Shown here: one piece after another, positions 35,045-43,628 of the stretch
How positions within the stretch are numbered: the first letter of the stretch is position 1
Layout of the letters: every line of letters starts with the position of its first letter
Source of the DNA: an uncultured Bacteroidales bacterium
Lineage (GTDB): Bacteria; Bacteroidota; Bacteroidia; Bacteroidales; Muribaculaceae
DNA: 64,000 bases
Assembly (NCBI GenBank): GCA_902792895.1
Contig: CADBBK010000002.1
Coordinates: 1 to 64,000, forward strand
Direction: 5' to 3'
Notes under the pieces: generated by a model
What the model saw: only the letters and a program-made list of their open reading frames with translations
What the model was told of the DNA's origin: nothing
Database searches by the model: none
Position numbers and translations under genes: made by a program

Positions 35045-35072
35045 CTGTGAGTTGATGATTGTGCGGGATCGA

Positions 35073-35852
35073 TTAGATTCCGAGTACGAAACCGACGGTC
35101 CAGGTGTTCTTGATTTCGGGACCGAAGCCGTCCTTGAAGAACTTACCGGGGCTGTAACGGCAGTAAACACCGGTCTTATTCCACGTGAGAGCGCCCATGA
35201 AGTCAAAGTTGATCTTGTTCTGGCTGAGGCCCTTGAAGCGGGTGTCGTAGTCCGTCTTGTTGAGCTCGTAGTGGTTGTCCACGCGAGCAAAGGCGTTCCA
35301 ATTGAGGATGCCGGCAACGGTGATGTCGAGTTTCTTGACGATTCTCTGGGAGAACTGCAGCGGGAACTGAACAGTCCACATGTTCAGGTTGGACGAACGA
35401 TGCTTGATTTTGTCAACGTTCTCGCTGGGATAAGAACTGGTGAGCACGACGCCTGCATTGTCACGGAAAAGCATGTTGGGGCGCTTCATGCTATAGGAGC
35501 GGTGATGGATACCGGCGCCCAGCGAAAGGTGCTGGCCGTGCAGGCTGTTGTAGCTGACAGCGATGAAATTGAGCATACCGACCTCAAAACTGTTGTTGAT
35601 GGTCTCCCAGTTGTGCTTAACGCCCATACCCACATAGAAGCCACTGGTTGTGATGGCCCAGTGCTTGGTCCTCTCGCTATCGTCCTTGAAGGTGTGTTGG
35701 TAGATGCTCTCGCCGTCCTCATCTTCCGACTGGGTGGCGGTTGCGATTGTGGGGTTGCTGGCTTCACTGTTCACGGCGGCCTCATCACTGGTAGCCGCAT
35801 TCATCTGTGCCATAGCAAGCATGGCAGCGAAAATTAATGCAATCTTTTTCAT
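35073..35852 (-). CDS. Barrel-like exported protein, paralogue B
   Basis: The 259-residue protein has a signal peptide (MKKIALIFAAMLAMAQMNA) and is the second copy of the barrel-like family seen at 32629-33486. Shared blocks are YNSLHGQ, MKRPN, SSYPSE/TSFYPE, QFPLQF, LNWN, YCRYSP and GPEIKNTW. It has its own near-ideal promoter and its own terminator, so it is transcribed separately from the sigma operon that lies just downstream. Function unknown; outer-membrane location is inferred from the strand pattern. Confidence 0.7.
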   Translation of the reverse strand: MKKIALIFAAMLAMAQMNAATSDEAAVNSEASNPTIATATQSEDEDGESIYQHTFKDDSERTKHWAITTSGFYVGMGVKHNWETINNSFEVGMLNFIAVSYNSLHGQHLSLGAGIHHRSYSMKRPNMLFRDNAGVVLTSSYPSENVDKIKHRSSNLNMWTVQFPLQFSQRIVKKLDITVAGILNWNAFARVDNHYELNKTDYDTRFKGLSQNKINFDFMGALTWNKTGVYCRYSPGKFFKDGFGPEIKNTWTVGFVLGI

Positions 35853-35895
35853 CTTAAAAATTGATTATAAATTGAATTTTTGTGAATTTTGGGCG

Positions 35896-35927
35896 CAAAA
35901 GTAGTAGTTTTTTCCCGTTCCGCCAAA
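35896..35927 (-). promoter_or_regulatory. Promoter (TTTG-N20-TACTTTTG) of barrel-like paralogue B
   Basis: On the minus strand TTTG (35924-35927) and TACTTTTG (35896-35903) have exact 20-bp spacing, with a leader of about 40 nt. Confidence 0.7.
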
Positions 35928-35950
35928 TTATCTTCGATTTTTGACCCTTT

Positions 35951-37081
35951 TCAATCATCAAGATTCATCACCTTGGCAAAGCGCACTTGGCTCTTGTACA
36001 CGGGAAAATTCAGCGTCAGTATCACGCCGTTTTCCACTGTGGCATAGGCATCCTCGCCCAGTGCCTCCATCGTGGCGTCGGTCCACACGAGGTCATAATT
36101 GCCTGTGAATGCAGTTTTGCTGATGTGCCCTTTGGTCATGCCCGGCTGCCACTGCTGCTTCATCACCTGGGCCCCTGACACATAGATGAGGTCGTAGCCG
36201 TCACCGGCCTGCACCACGGCCAGCGTGTAGCGTCCGCCCAATCGCAGCCACTTGTCTTCCATGTCGCGGTCCAGATACTTCCAATAGCCCTCGACGGGAT
36301 CGCTGCTGTTTTCAAGATATCGGTCTAGCTCCTCGAGCGTCCAAGTGGCAGTCGCTTCGGCTTGTTTTTCGTTCCCGATGGTGAGCACGGCCCGCTCAAT
36401 GGCCACACGGGCTCCTGGTCCTACCAGATAACCCACCTGCACCAGGCCAGTGGGGCGGGCAATGCTGGCTTCCAGCACCTGTTCCAGCTCATTCTTACCG
36501 ATGGATACCGTCACTCCGCGTTCATCAACATCTACAGCCAGGGTATTCATGTCGTCCTCGAGTGATACTCCTGCTGTCAGGCTCGTTTGGGCTAACTGCG
36601 TCACTGTGCCGTTGATGTTCTGGACAAGAGACACCTGCATCGAGCGCCGGTCTGTGATGTCGTCAAACGGGGCGCTGTTGTCGCAGCTGAGCACGACGGC
36701 GCAGTAGTTATAGTCCTCGTCGAGATTAAATACCAGTCCCCATTGGGTGTTGGTCACCCGGGTTTTGCCGCCTCGCATGGGATCTTTCACCGAATGGGTT
36801 TTGCCCTGCTTGTTGTGCAGGTTGGCTAGTTTCAGCTGGTAGCGGTAGGTCTGGCTGGCAATGCGGACCGTATCGATGCTGATGGCAGTGGCCATGGTGG
36901 CGTTTTCCTCCACGAGGCGGTCATCCTCGATGCTGCGGTAGCGTCCCTGCATCCTCATACCTGGGTGTGTGAACAGTCCACCGAAGCCATTGCTGGCCGA
37001 GTTGTAGTACGACCTCCCGTATCCGTCCAGGACAGTCAGTGCCATCAGGGCAACTATCAATATCAACCGTATCTTATTCAT
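35951..37081 (-). CDS. Secreted protein of unknown function
   Basis: The 376-residue protein begins with a signal peptide (MNKIRLILIVALMALTVLDGYG). The middle (about 70-240) alternates strands (QWGLVFNLDEDYNYCAVVLS; VSIGKNELEQVLEASIARPT) as in concanavalin-like sandwich domains. The last 130 residues include WKYLDRDMEDKWLRLGGRYT and may form a second domain. I do not recognise the family. It starts 13 bp after rlmH and is probably co-transcribed with it. Confidence 0.65.
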   Translation of the reverse strand: MNKIRLILIVALMALTVLDGYGRSYYNSASNGFGGLFTHPGMRMQGRYRSIEDDRLVEENATMATAISIDTVRIASQTYRYQLKLANLHNKQGKTHSVKDPMRGGKTRVTNTQWGLVFNLDEDYNYCAVVLSCDNSAPFDDITDRRSMQVSLVQNINGTVTQLAQTSLTAGVSLEDDMNTLAVDVDERGVTVSIGKNELEQVLEASIARPTGLVQVGYLVGPGARVAIERAVLTIGNEKQAEATATWTLEELDRYLENSSDPVEGYWKYLDRDMEDKWLRLGGRYTLAVVQAGDGYDLIYVSGAQVMKQQWQPGMTKGHISKTAFTGNYDLVWTDATMEALGEDAYATVENGVILTLNFPVYKSQVRFAKVMNLDD

Positions 37082-37094
37082 TGCTGCTTATGAT

Positions 37095-37568
37095 CTATTC
37101 GTGGTGGTATGGCTCGTGGCGCAGGATGGTAAATGCCCGGTAGAGTTGCTCGACGAAGATGAGGCGCACCAGTTCGTGGGGAAATGTCATCTTGCTGAGG
37201 GATATTTTCTCATTGGAGCGCTGATGGACTTCGGGCGAGAATCCGTACGGTCCTCCAACGACAAACACCAGCCGCTTGCCGCCGCCAGCCATGCGCCGCT
37301 GGAGCCACTGGCTGAAGTCGACCGACGTGCGCTCGCTGCCGTGCTCATCGAGCAGCACGACGTAGTCGCTGGCCTCGAGCGTGGCTAGCAGCGCCTTGCC
37401 CTCGGCGGTCTTTTGTTGCGCCTCGCTCATGTTGCGGGTGCCATTTACGTCGCCGACATACTGGATGTTGAACTGCACGTAGTGCTGCAGCCGCTTCATG
37501 TATTCCTCGATGCCTTGACGGACAAAACCGACCTCTGTCTTGCCGATGACGGTAAGTGTTATCTTCAT
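37095..37568 (-). CDS. rlmH: 23S rRNA (pseudouridine1915-N3)-methyltransferase
   Basis: The 157-residue SPOUT-fold enzyme methylates pseudouridine 1915 of 23S rRNA. Signatures are VVLLDEHGSERTSVDFSQWL, the knot sequence FVVGGPYGFSPEV and the conserved end LYRAFTILRHEPYHHE. Length matches the family. It is divergent from nadC, with promoter boxes only 21 bp apart. Confidence 0.95.
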   Translation of the reverse strand: MKITLTVIGKTEVGFVRQGIEEYMKRLQHYVQFNIQYVGDVNGTRNMSEAQQKTAEGKALLATLEASDYVVLLDEHGSERTSVDFSQWLQRRMAGGGKRLVFVVGGPYGFSPEVHQRSNEKISLSKMTFPHELVRLIFVEQLYRAFTILRHEPYHHE

Positions 37569-37598
37569 ATTCTGCCGTTGGTTTGATGATTATTGCCA

Positions 37599-37635
37599 CA
37601 AAATTAGTTATTCCGCCGAAATCTGCCTAACTTTG
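37599..37635. promoter_or_regulatory. Divergent promoter boxes of rlmH and nadC
   Basis: TAATTTTG on the minus strand (37599-37606) faces rlmH, and TAACTTTG on the plus strand (37628-37635) faces nadC. The two polymerase sites overlap, so they may compete. The -33 boxes are not clear. Confidence 0.5.
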
Positions 37636-37670
37636 TAGGCGAGAAAATACGATTCAATAATCTGGAAGAT

Positions 37671-38519
37671 ATGAAGACAAGAGAAGAACTGATTGACGAG
37701 TTGATTGACCTGGCGTTTGCCGAGGACATCGGTGATGGCGATGCCACCACCCTGTGTTGCATCCCTGCCGACGAGATGGGCCGCCAGCGACTGATTGTCA
37801 AGGAGGAAGGCATCCTGGCTGGTGTTGAGATTGCGCGCCGCGTGTTTGAGAAATTTGACCCCGAATTGCAGATGGAGGTCATGATCGGCGACGGTGCCCA
37901 TGTCAAGCCGGGCGACGTGGCCTTTGTCGTGACTGGCAAGGTTCGCTCCCTGCTCCAGACCGAGCGCTTGATGCTCAACATCATGCAGCGCATGAGTGGC
38001 GTAGCCACCACGACGGCACGCTATGCCAAGTGCCTGGAAGGACTCAAGACGCGTGTGCTCGACACCCGCAAGACCACTCCGGGCATGCGCTTGCTCGAGA
38101 AGGACGCGGTCAAGATTGGTGGCGGTTGCAACCACCGCATCGGCTTGTTCGATATGATTCTGCTCAAGGACAACCATGTGGACTTTGCAGGCGGCATCGT
38201 GCCCGCCATTGAAAATGCCCGTCAGTGGTGTCGTGACAATGGCAAGGACCTGAAGATTGAAATCGAGGTGCGCAACTTCGATGAGTTGCAGCAGGTCCTC
38301 GACCACGGTGGTGTGGACCGCGTGATGCTCGACAATTTCTCAGTCGAGAACACCCGCAAGGCGGTGGAAATCATCAACGGCAGGGTAGAGACCGAGTCCA
38401 GCGGCGGCATCACCATCGACACGCTGCGCCAGTATGGCGAGTGTGGCGTGGACTACATCTCGGTGGGTGCCCTCACGCACTCCATCAAGTCCCTTGACAT
38501 GAGTTTCAAGGCCTGCTGA
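37671..38519 (+). CDS. nadC: Nicotinate-nucleotide pyrophosphorylase (carboxylating)
   Basis: The 282-residue QPRTase converts quinolinate and PRPP to nicotinate mononucleotide in NAD synthesis. Family motifs are AEDIGDGDATTLC, the ER-LMLNIMQRMSGVAT stretch, LDTRKTTPGMRLLEKDAVKIGGG and SSGGITIDTLRQYGECGVDYISVGALTHS (in pieces). No nadA or nadB is adjacent; nadD lies at 62055. Confidence 0.95.
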   Translation: MKTREELIDELIDLAFAEDIGDGDATTLCCIPADEMGRQRLIVKEEGILAGVEIARRVFEKFDPELQMEVMIGDGAHVKPGDVAFVVTGKVRSLLQTERLMLNIMQRMSGVATTTARYAKCLEGLKTRVLDTRKTTPGMRLLEKDAVKIGGGCNHRIGLFDMILLKDNHVDFAGGIVPAIENARQWCRDNGKDLKIEIEVRNFDELQQVLDHGGVDRVMLDNFSVENTRKAVEIINGRVETESSGGITIDTLRQYGECGVDYISVGALTHSIKSLDMSFKAC

Positions 38520-38539
38520 GTCACTGCGCAATCTAAATA

Positions 38540-39652
38540 ATGACCACCCTCCAGCACATCCAGCCGCTGTCATTCCCTGGCGTCGAGAAGGATGCTCCCG
38601 TCATCGTTGCGGGGCCTTGCAGCGCCGAGACCGAGCAGCAGACGCTCGATGCCGCCCGTGCATTGAGCGCGATGGGTGTGCACGTCTTCAGGGCCGGAAT
38701 CTGGAAACCGCGCACCATGCCCGGCGGTTTCGAGGGCGTGGGCGACCGTGGCCTGGCATGGCTGCAGAGGGTCAAGCGCGAGACGGGTATGGCAGTGGCG
38801 ACCGAGGTGGCGACAGCGCGCCATGTGCAGGCCGCTCTTGATGCGGGTATCGACATCCTGTGGATGGGGGCCCGCACGAGTGCCAATCCTTTTGCCATGC
38901 AGGACATCGCCGATGCGTTGTCGGGCCATGACGAGGTGACGGTGCTGGTCAAGAATCCCGTCAATCCCGACCTGGACCTGTGGCTCGGGGCCTTGCAGCG
39001 CATCATGGGAGCGGGCATCACCCGCCTGGGGGCCGTGCATCGCGGCTTCAGTTCGGCCGGTGCCCACCTCTACCGCAACGATCCGCAGTGGCACATCCCC
39101 TTTGAGTTGCGCCGTCATGCCCCGATGATGACCATCCTCTGTGACCCGTCGCACATCGGTGGCAAGCGCAAATATGTGGAACGTCTCTCCCAGATTGCCC
39201 TCGACACAGGCTTTGACGGCTTGATGATTGAAAGCCATTGTCATCCCGACGAGGCGCTGAGCGATAGCGCCCAGCAGGTGACACCCGCCGACCTCGCCGC
39301 TATCCTTGGGCGACTGGTTGTACGCTCGGGTTTGCCTGTTGACGATGAGTTGGCCTTGCTGCGCCAGCAGATTGACGATTGTGACCACGAACTGTTGGCG
39401 GTGTTGGCGCGCCGCATGAGTGTGTCGCGCGAGATAGGTCGATTCAAGAAGGCCCACAACCTGCGCGTCGTGCAGCCTGCCCGTTACCAGGACATGATCA
39501 GTGCCCGCCTTGAAGAAGGCGCTTCGCTGGGGCTGGACACCGCATTCACCCAGCACGTCATGCAAGCCATTCACGAGGAGAGCGTTAGCCAGCAGTTGAA
39601 TCTCGTCAACGATTCGACCGAAAACAATACCTCAGATGAACAGCAAGAATAA
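38540..39652 (+). CDS. Bifunctional DAHP synthase / chorismate mutase
   Basis: The 370-residue protein joins a type I-beta 3-deoxy-7-phosphoheptulonate synthase (about 1-265: VIVAGPCSAETEQQT, IWKPRTMPGGFEGVGDRG, SHIGGKRKYVE, IESHCHPDEALSD) to a C-terminal AroQ-type chorismate mutase (about 275-360: LRQQIDDCDHELLAVLARRM, VSREIGRFKK). This fusion is known in Bacteroidota and couples the first shikimate step to feedback by prephenate or chorismate. The gene overlaps the next one by 17 bases. Confidence 0.93.
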   Translation: MTTLQHIQPLSFPGVEKDAPVIVAGPCSAETEQQTLDAARALSAMGVHVFRAGIWKPRTMPGGFEGVGDRGLAWLQRVKRETGMAVATEVATARHVQAALDAGIDILWMGARTSANPFAMQDIADALSGHDEVTVLVKNPVNPDLDLWLGALQRIMGAGITRLGAVHRGFSSAGAHLYRNDPQWHIPFELRRHAPMMTILCDPSHIGGKRKYVERLSQIALDTGFDGLMIESHCHPDEALSDSAQQVTPADLAAILGRLVVRSGLPVDDELALLRQQIDDCDHELLAVLARRMSVSREIGRFKKAHNLRVVQPARYQDMISARLEEGASLGLDTAFTQHVMQAIHEESVSQQLNLVNDSTENNTSDEQQE

Positions 39653-40370
39653 GAAAGTCGTCATTATCGGAGCCTCGTCAGGGATGGGGATGGAAGTGGC
39701 CAAACTGTTGCTCGACGAGGGCTGCCAGTTGGGTGTGGCCGCACGTCGTGAAGACCGTCTGCTGGCTCTGAAACAGTTTGCACCCGATAGGGTAGTGACA
39801 GCGACCATCGACGTCACCGACGAGGATGCCCCTCACCGCTTGCGCTCGCTCATCGACGAAATGGGCGGTATGGACCTGTTCTTCTACTCCTCGGGTATCG
39901 GCAAGCAGAACCGCACCCTTGAGCCCGATATCGAACTCAACACCTTCAACACCAATGCCATGGGCTTTGCCCGTATGATCGGGGAGGCCTACCGTTACTT
40001 TGCCGAGCGAGGCGAGGGACACATAGCCGCCATCACGTCTATCGCGGGCACCAAGGGCCTCGGCCCCGCACCATCTTACTCTGCTACCAAGGCGATGCAG
40101 AACGTTTATCTGCAGGCCTTGGAGCAGCAGTCAAATGCCCGAGGCTTAAAAATCCGTTTTACTGATATCCGTCCCGGTTTTGTCGATACCGCCTTGCTCA
40201 GCGGTGACTTCCGCTATCCCATGATGCTCAAGCCCGAGAAGGTCGCCCGCCAGATTGTCCGCGCCCTGAAAAGCAAGCGCCACATCCAGGTCATCGACTG
40301 GAAATACTCCCTATTGACCGCCTGCTGGCGCCGTCTCCCACGCCCCCTCTGGCGCCACCTAAAACTCTAA
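39636..40370 (+). CDS. Short-chain dehydrogenase/reductase (SDR)
   Basis: The 244-residue protein shows the NAD(P) loop IGASSGMGMEVAKLL (TGxxxGxG type), the NNAG-like region FYSSGIGKQNR and the catalytic YSATK with Ser in ITSIAGTKG. Members reduce or oxidise many small substrates, so activity cannot be predicted. The 17-bp overlap with the DAHP synthase gene suggests co-expression, but a metabolic link to aromatic synthesis is not shown. Confidence 0.88.
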   Translation: MNSKNKKVVIIGASSGMGMEVAKLLLDEGCQLGVAARREDRLLALKQFAPDRVVTATIDVTDEDAPHRLRSLIDEMGGMDLFFYSSGIGKQNRTLEPDIELNTFNTNAMGFARMIGEAYRYFAERGEGHIAAITSIAGTKGLGPAPSYSATKAMQNVYLQALEQQSNARGLKIRFTDIRPGFVDTALLSGDFRYPMMLKPEKVARQIVRALKSKRHIQVIDWKYSLLTACWRRLPRPLWRHLKL

Positions 40371-40383
40371 TTGTTAATTATCG

Positions 40384-40447
40384 CGCACTCATCTAATGGA
40401 GTGCGGATGTCAAGAGAACGGTTGTCCCGGTTAGTGCAATCGGGACA
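40384..40447. terminator. Two consecutive hairpins between convergent genes
   Basis: CGCACTC/GAGTGCG (40384-40404) and TGTCCCG/CGGGACA (40423-40447) form two stems. A weak T-rich stretch (CTCTTTGTTG) follows the second. They probably terminate the SDR and NlpC/P60 transcripts. Confidence 0.55.
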
Positions 40448-40479
40448 CTCTTTGTTGTCTGAAAAAATGGAGGGTGGGG

Positions 40480-41121
40480 TTAGGGGCGGGTGGTGACGCG
40501 GGCAGCGGCGTGGAAATGGGTAGCGTAGTAGTTCTGGCGCAGATCGTCGACGGTGACGCCGCGGGATGAGGAGGCGTGGACAAACTTATTGTCCTTGAGA
40601 TAGATGCCCACGTGGGAAACGTGGCCGTCGCTGCTGGTGATGAAGAAAACCAGGTCGCCCTCTTTCAGGTCGTCGAGGTCGATAATGCGGCAGTTGACTT
40701 CGAGCATCTTGGCGCTGTTGCGGTGCATCTTGATGCCATAAACTGCCTGATACACCTCCATGACCATGCCCGAGCAATCGGTGCCCTCGCCGCAGGTGTG
40801 TTCAGCGTAGGCGTAGGGCGTGCCCAGCCAGCGCTTGAGTTCATGATAGAGTTTCTTGTTGTCTTTACGGCCCAGTTTAATGTCGAGCCGTGCCCACTCG
40901 TCGCTCACGAGGTCGTGGCCCGATTGCGGAATGGGTTTCTTGCGGTCGGTTGTGGAGGGGGCAGTGGTGTTGTCGTCGCTTGACGAGCCGCCACGGTTGC
41001 GGCGCTCGTGGTAGGGGCGATAGGTGTGTGTGTCATGGCTTGTAGTGTGGCACGATACCACTGGCAGCGACAAGAATATCGCCGCTGCCAGGTAGAGTAT
41101 CTGTTTGCCGTGTCTAGACAT
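40480..41121 (-). CDS. NlpC/P60 (C40) cell-wall peptidase lipoprotein
   Basis: The 213-residue protein has a lipoprotein signal (FLSLPVVSCHTT, Cys about 24), then a low-complexity linker and a C40 domain. The catalytic Cys is in GTDCSGMVMEVYQAVYG, the His in GHVSHVGIYL, and KFVHASSSRGV follows. These enzymes cut peptidoglycan peptides. Its start shares one base with the DUF5606 stop, so it is the last gene of the nusB operon. Confidence 0.88.
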   Translation of the reverse strand: MSRHGKQILYLAAAIFLSLPVVSCHTTSHDTHTYRPYHERRNRGGSSSDDNTTAPSTTDRKKPIPQSGHDLVSDEWARLDIKLGRKDNKKLYHELKRWLGTPYAYAEHTCGEGTDCSGMVMEVYQAVYGIKMHRNSAKMLEVNCRIIDLDDLKEGDLVFFITSSDGHVSHVGIYLKDNKFVHASSSRGVTVDDLRQNYYATHFHAAARVTTRP

Positions 41122-41564
41122 CAGTCTTTGTTCTCTTCGGCGGGAGCGTCCTCAGCGTTGGGCTCCTCTTCCTCCTTGGCGGTGAAGTCGGTGATGCCGG
41201 CGCCGATGAGGATGTTGTACCACGAAATGATTTTCTTGATGTCACTGTTGTGCACGCGGTCGGGATCCCAGTTCTCCAGGACGCTGCCGAAAAACTCGTG
41301 CAGCTGGTCGGGCGTGCTGTATGCCTTGGCGTCGATAGCCTTGTTGTCAAACTTCTTACCGATGTTTTCCATGACCTGAGACAAGGGCAGGTCCTCGCTG
41401 GTGGTGAAAATGGAAATATCACCCAGCGACATCACGCGCTCGCGTGAGTGCACGGGGAAACGGTGGCCGTCGGCGAGTCCCTCGACGAGCAGCATGTTTT
41501 TACCGTAGGATACGAGTTTGTAGAGTCCGGGACGTCCCGAAATGGATAAAATTTTCTTCAGCAT
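41121..41564 (-). CDS. DUF5606 family protein
   Basis: The 147-residue protein is a Bacteroidota-specific family: MLKKILSISGRPGLYKLVSY at the N-terminus, FPVHSRERVMSLGDISIFT, and an acidic tail of Glu/Asp/Ala. Function is not known; it is predicted cytoplasmic and often near coaE. Here it sits between coaE and the NlpC/P60 gene. Confidence 0.82.
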   Translation of the reverse strand: MLKKILSISGRPGLYKLVSYGKNMLLVEGLADGHRFPVHSRERVMSLGDISIFTTSEDLPLSQVMENIGKKFDNKAIDAKAYSTPDQLHEFFGSVLENWDPDRVHNSDIKKIISWYNILIGAGITDFTAKEEEEPNAEDAPAEENKD

Positions 41565-41618
41565 AATGTCAATAATAATGTTGATTGAATCTAATTGATA
41601 TTGTTGTTTCTTATTGTA

Positions 41619-42215
41619 TTATTCTTTTTGGCTGAGCAGCCGTGTGACCTGGGGCACCAGAGCGGTGCAGTTGTCATTGACGATGACTCGCTCACCAGGA
41701 GCAACGGTCTCCTCGAGGCTCTGGGCCGCCATGCGGTCCTTGACTTGCTGTGCCGTGAGTCCGCTGCGTGCCATGACGCGGTCTATGCGCACCTCGGCAG
41801 GAGCGGTGACGTGCCACACTTCGTCCACCACGCGGTCGAGGCCTGCCGTGCGCAGCAGCGCGGTCTCGATAAAGGCGACTGTTGCTCCGCTGCGTCCCTG
41901 CTCGTCGGCCCAGCGTCGTATGTCGCTGGCGGTGGCAGGGTGGACAATGGCATTGAGGCGTGCCAGGGCTTGGTCGTCGGCAAAGGCGACGGCACTCAGG
42001 TGCTGGCGGTTCAACGAACCGTCGGGCAGATAGGTCTCTTCTCCGAAGGCCTGTTTCAATTGCTGCCGCACCTGCTCGTCAGCCACCATCAGTCGTTTTG
42101 CCCGCGAGTCGCAGTCATACACCTGATGGCCCATGACCTGAACCATGTGCGCGACAACACTCTTGCCGCTGCCGATTCCTCCTGTGAGTGCAATCAGTTT
42201 CATCTCAGTTGTCAT
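41619..42215 (-). CDS. coaE: Dephospho-CoA kinase
   Basis: The 198-residue P-loop kinase adds the 3' phosphate in the last step of coenzyme A synthesis. The P-loop is LTGGIGSGKSVVAHM; YDCDSRAKRLM follows, along with the lid region. A start at 42215 gives an ATGA overlap with the ybbR stop; MKLIALTGG at 42203 is an alternative that places the P-loop closer to the N-terminus. coaBC, for earlier CoA steps, lies at 48037. Confidence 0.93.
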   Translation of the reverse strand: MTTEMKLIALTGGIGSGKSVVAHMVQVMGHQVYDCDSRAKRLMVADEQVRQQLKQAFGEETYLPDGSLNRQHLSAVAFADDQALARLNAIVHPATASDIRRWADEQGRSGATVAFIETALLRTAGLDRVVDEVWHVTAPAEVRIDRVMARSGLTAQQVKDRMAAQSLEETVAPGERVIVNDNCTALVPQVTRLLSQKE

Positions 42216-43180
42216 CTGGGTTTCTCGATGACGTATTCCACGCTGTCGTGCGACAGGCGCATGTCCTCATAGACTCCAGGCGCCTTACTGATGATCAATT
42301 CTAACTTATTGCTCGTTGAGGCCGTGTTCGCCTCGTTGTAATCAACCGCGATAGTGATGTCTTTCTCATCACTGCTGCGGCTCACAGGTGAGCGATAGGT
42401 AACCTCCACATCGCTGGGGAAGAGCAACATCTTCACACCGGCGGGGGCGTTGCATACATCGATCTTGACAATCTGCTTCCTGGTAGTGAGCTTCTCGATG
42501 GGAACCATGACTTCGATGGAACGAGGCTCGGTGATGGCTCCACTGATGGGGGCGAAACCCACACTGCGACGCAGCGTGTCGGTCAATCCCACTTCCTCGA
42601 TGTGAGAGGTATATACCTCATTGATCTCGTTCAACGAGGTGGGGTCGCCATAAACATATACCGAGTCCTGGCTCAGAAACAATGAGCCATATTTGGCAAA
42701 GCCCTCGCCGGGATCGACAATGATGTCAGGTCTGATGGGGACCTTCTTGCCTGGCTGGTCGGTGTACCTTATTGTGATGGATTCGGGCAGCACACTGATA
42801 ATGTTGGCGCGCTTATTGAAGAGTGCGGCTATCGCCTTTTTCAGGTGGCCCTGGTCTATCTTGCAGGTGTAGCTGGTCCCGTCTACATAATCAGTGAAGC
42901 GCAGATTAAGTGTCGGCGTCTTCTTGAACATGTAGGTAAGGAACTTGTACCCGCGGACGTTCATCGTCACCGTCAGCGTGTCGGGCACCTTTGAGAGCAG
43001 ATGGACATTTTTGGGCAGTGTCATCTTGACAGGCACTTCAACATCGAGTTTTACGTCGTTGTTAAAGGTCAGGAATCCCCAGAAGACGGCCGCGATGATC
43101 ACAAAGCACAGGTATTGCGCAATCGACCTCGCGCGAGGTGACTCCTGCATTTTCTTCTGTAATCGTTCCCAAAGTTTCAT
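42212..43180 (-). CDS. YbbR-domain protein (CdaR-like)
   Basis: The 322-residue protein has one N-terminal membrane helix (about 22-40, YLCFVIIAAVFWGFL) followed by an extracytoplasmic region with repeated YbbR domains (PVKMTLPKNVHLLSKVPDTL; YTSHIEEVGLTDTLRRSVGF; VMVPIEKLTTRKQIVKIDV). CdaR in Firmicutes regulates the c-di-AMP cyclase; no cyclase gene is in this operon, so the role is unknown. Confidence 0.82.
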   Translation of the reverse strand: MKLWERLQKKMQESPRARSIAQYLCFVIIAAVFWGFLTFNNDVKLDVEVPVKMTLPKNVHLLSKVPDTLTVTMNVRGYKFLTYMFKKTPTLNLRFTDYVDGTSYTCKIDQGHLKKAIAALFNKRANIISVLPESITIRYTDQPGKKVPIRPDIIVDPGEGFAKYGSLFLSQDSVYVYGDPTSLNEINEVYTSHIEEVGLTDTLRRSVGFAPISGAITEPRSIEVMVPIEKLTTRKQIVKIDVCNAPAGVKMLLFPSDVEVTYRSPVSRSSDEKDITIAVDYNEANTASTSNKLELIISKAPGVYEDMRLSHDSVEYVIEKPR

Positions 43181-43231
43181 GATGCCTGCTGAGATGTCAC
43201 TATACCGTTAGTCTGTCTGTTGTTAGGTCAA

Positions 43232-43570
43232 TTACTTGTTGGCGGCGTTGGCACCAGCCACATCTTCCATCGACTCATAGATGGAGGTCTTGTCCACCTT
43301 GATGCGGACGCCATCGGCTACCTCGAGGATGATGGTCGTGTCCTTAACCTCGCGCACGCGACCGTGGATACCACCAGCGGTAACCACCTTGTCGCCGTTC
43401 TTGAGTCCGTCGCGGAAGGTGTCAAGCTTCTTCTGCTGTTGTTTCTGCCTCTTCTGCTGCGGCATGATCATGAAGAAATAGAAGATGACGAAAATAAGAA
43501 CGATCATCAATATACCACCTAAGCCGCCACCAGAAGCGGGAGCTGCCTGCAATAAAATCGTGTTAAGCAT
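43232..43570 (-). CDS. yajC: Preprotein translocase subunit YajC
   Basis: The 112-residue protein has a single N-terminal membrane helix (ILMIVLIFVIFYFFMIMPQQ) followed by a basic stretch and the YajC domain (GDKVVTAGGIHGRVREVKDT). It associates with SecDF in the inner membrane. It lies between nusB and ybbR, a common order in Bacteroidales. Confidence 0.93.
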   Translation of the reverse strand: MLNTILLQAAPASGGGLGGILMIVLIFVIFYFFMIMPQQKRQKQQQKKLDTFRDGLKNGDKVVTAGGIHGRVREVKDTTIILEVADGVRIKVDKTSIYESMEDVAGANAANK

Positions 43571-43628
43571 AATTCTTTCTTGTTATTGGTTATTAATATA
43601 ATGTGATATCTATAGTGTTTGATGAATG

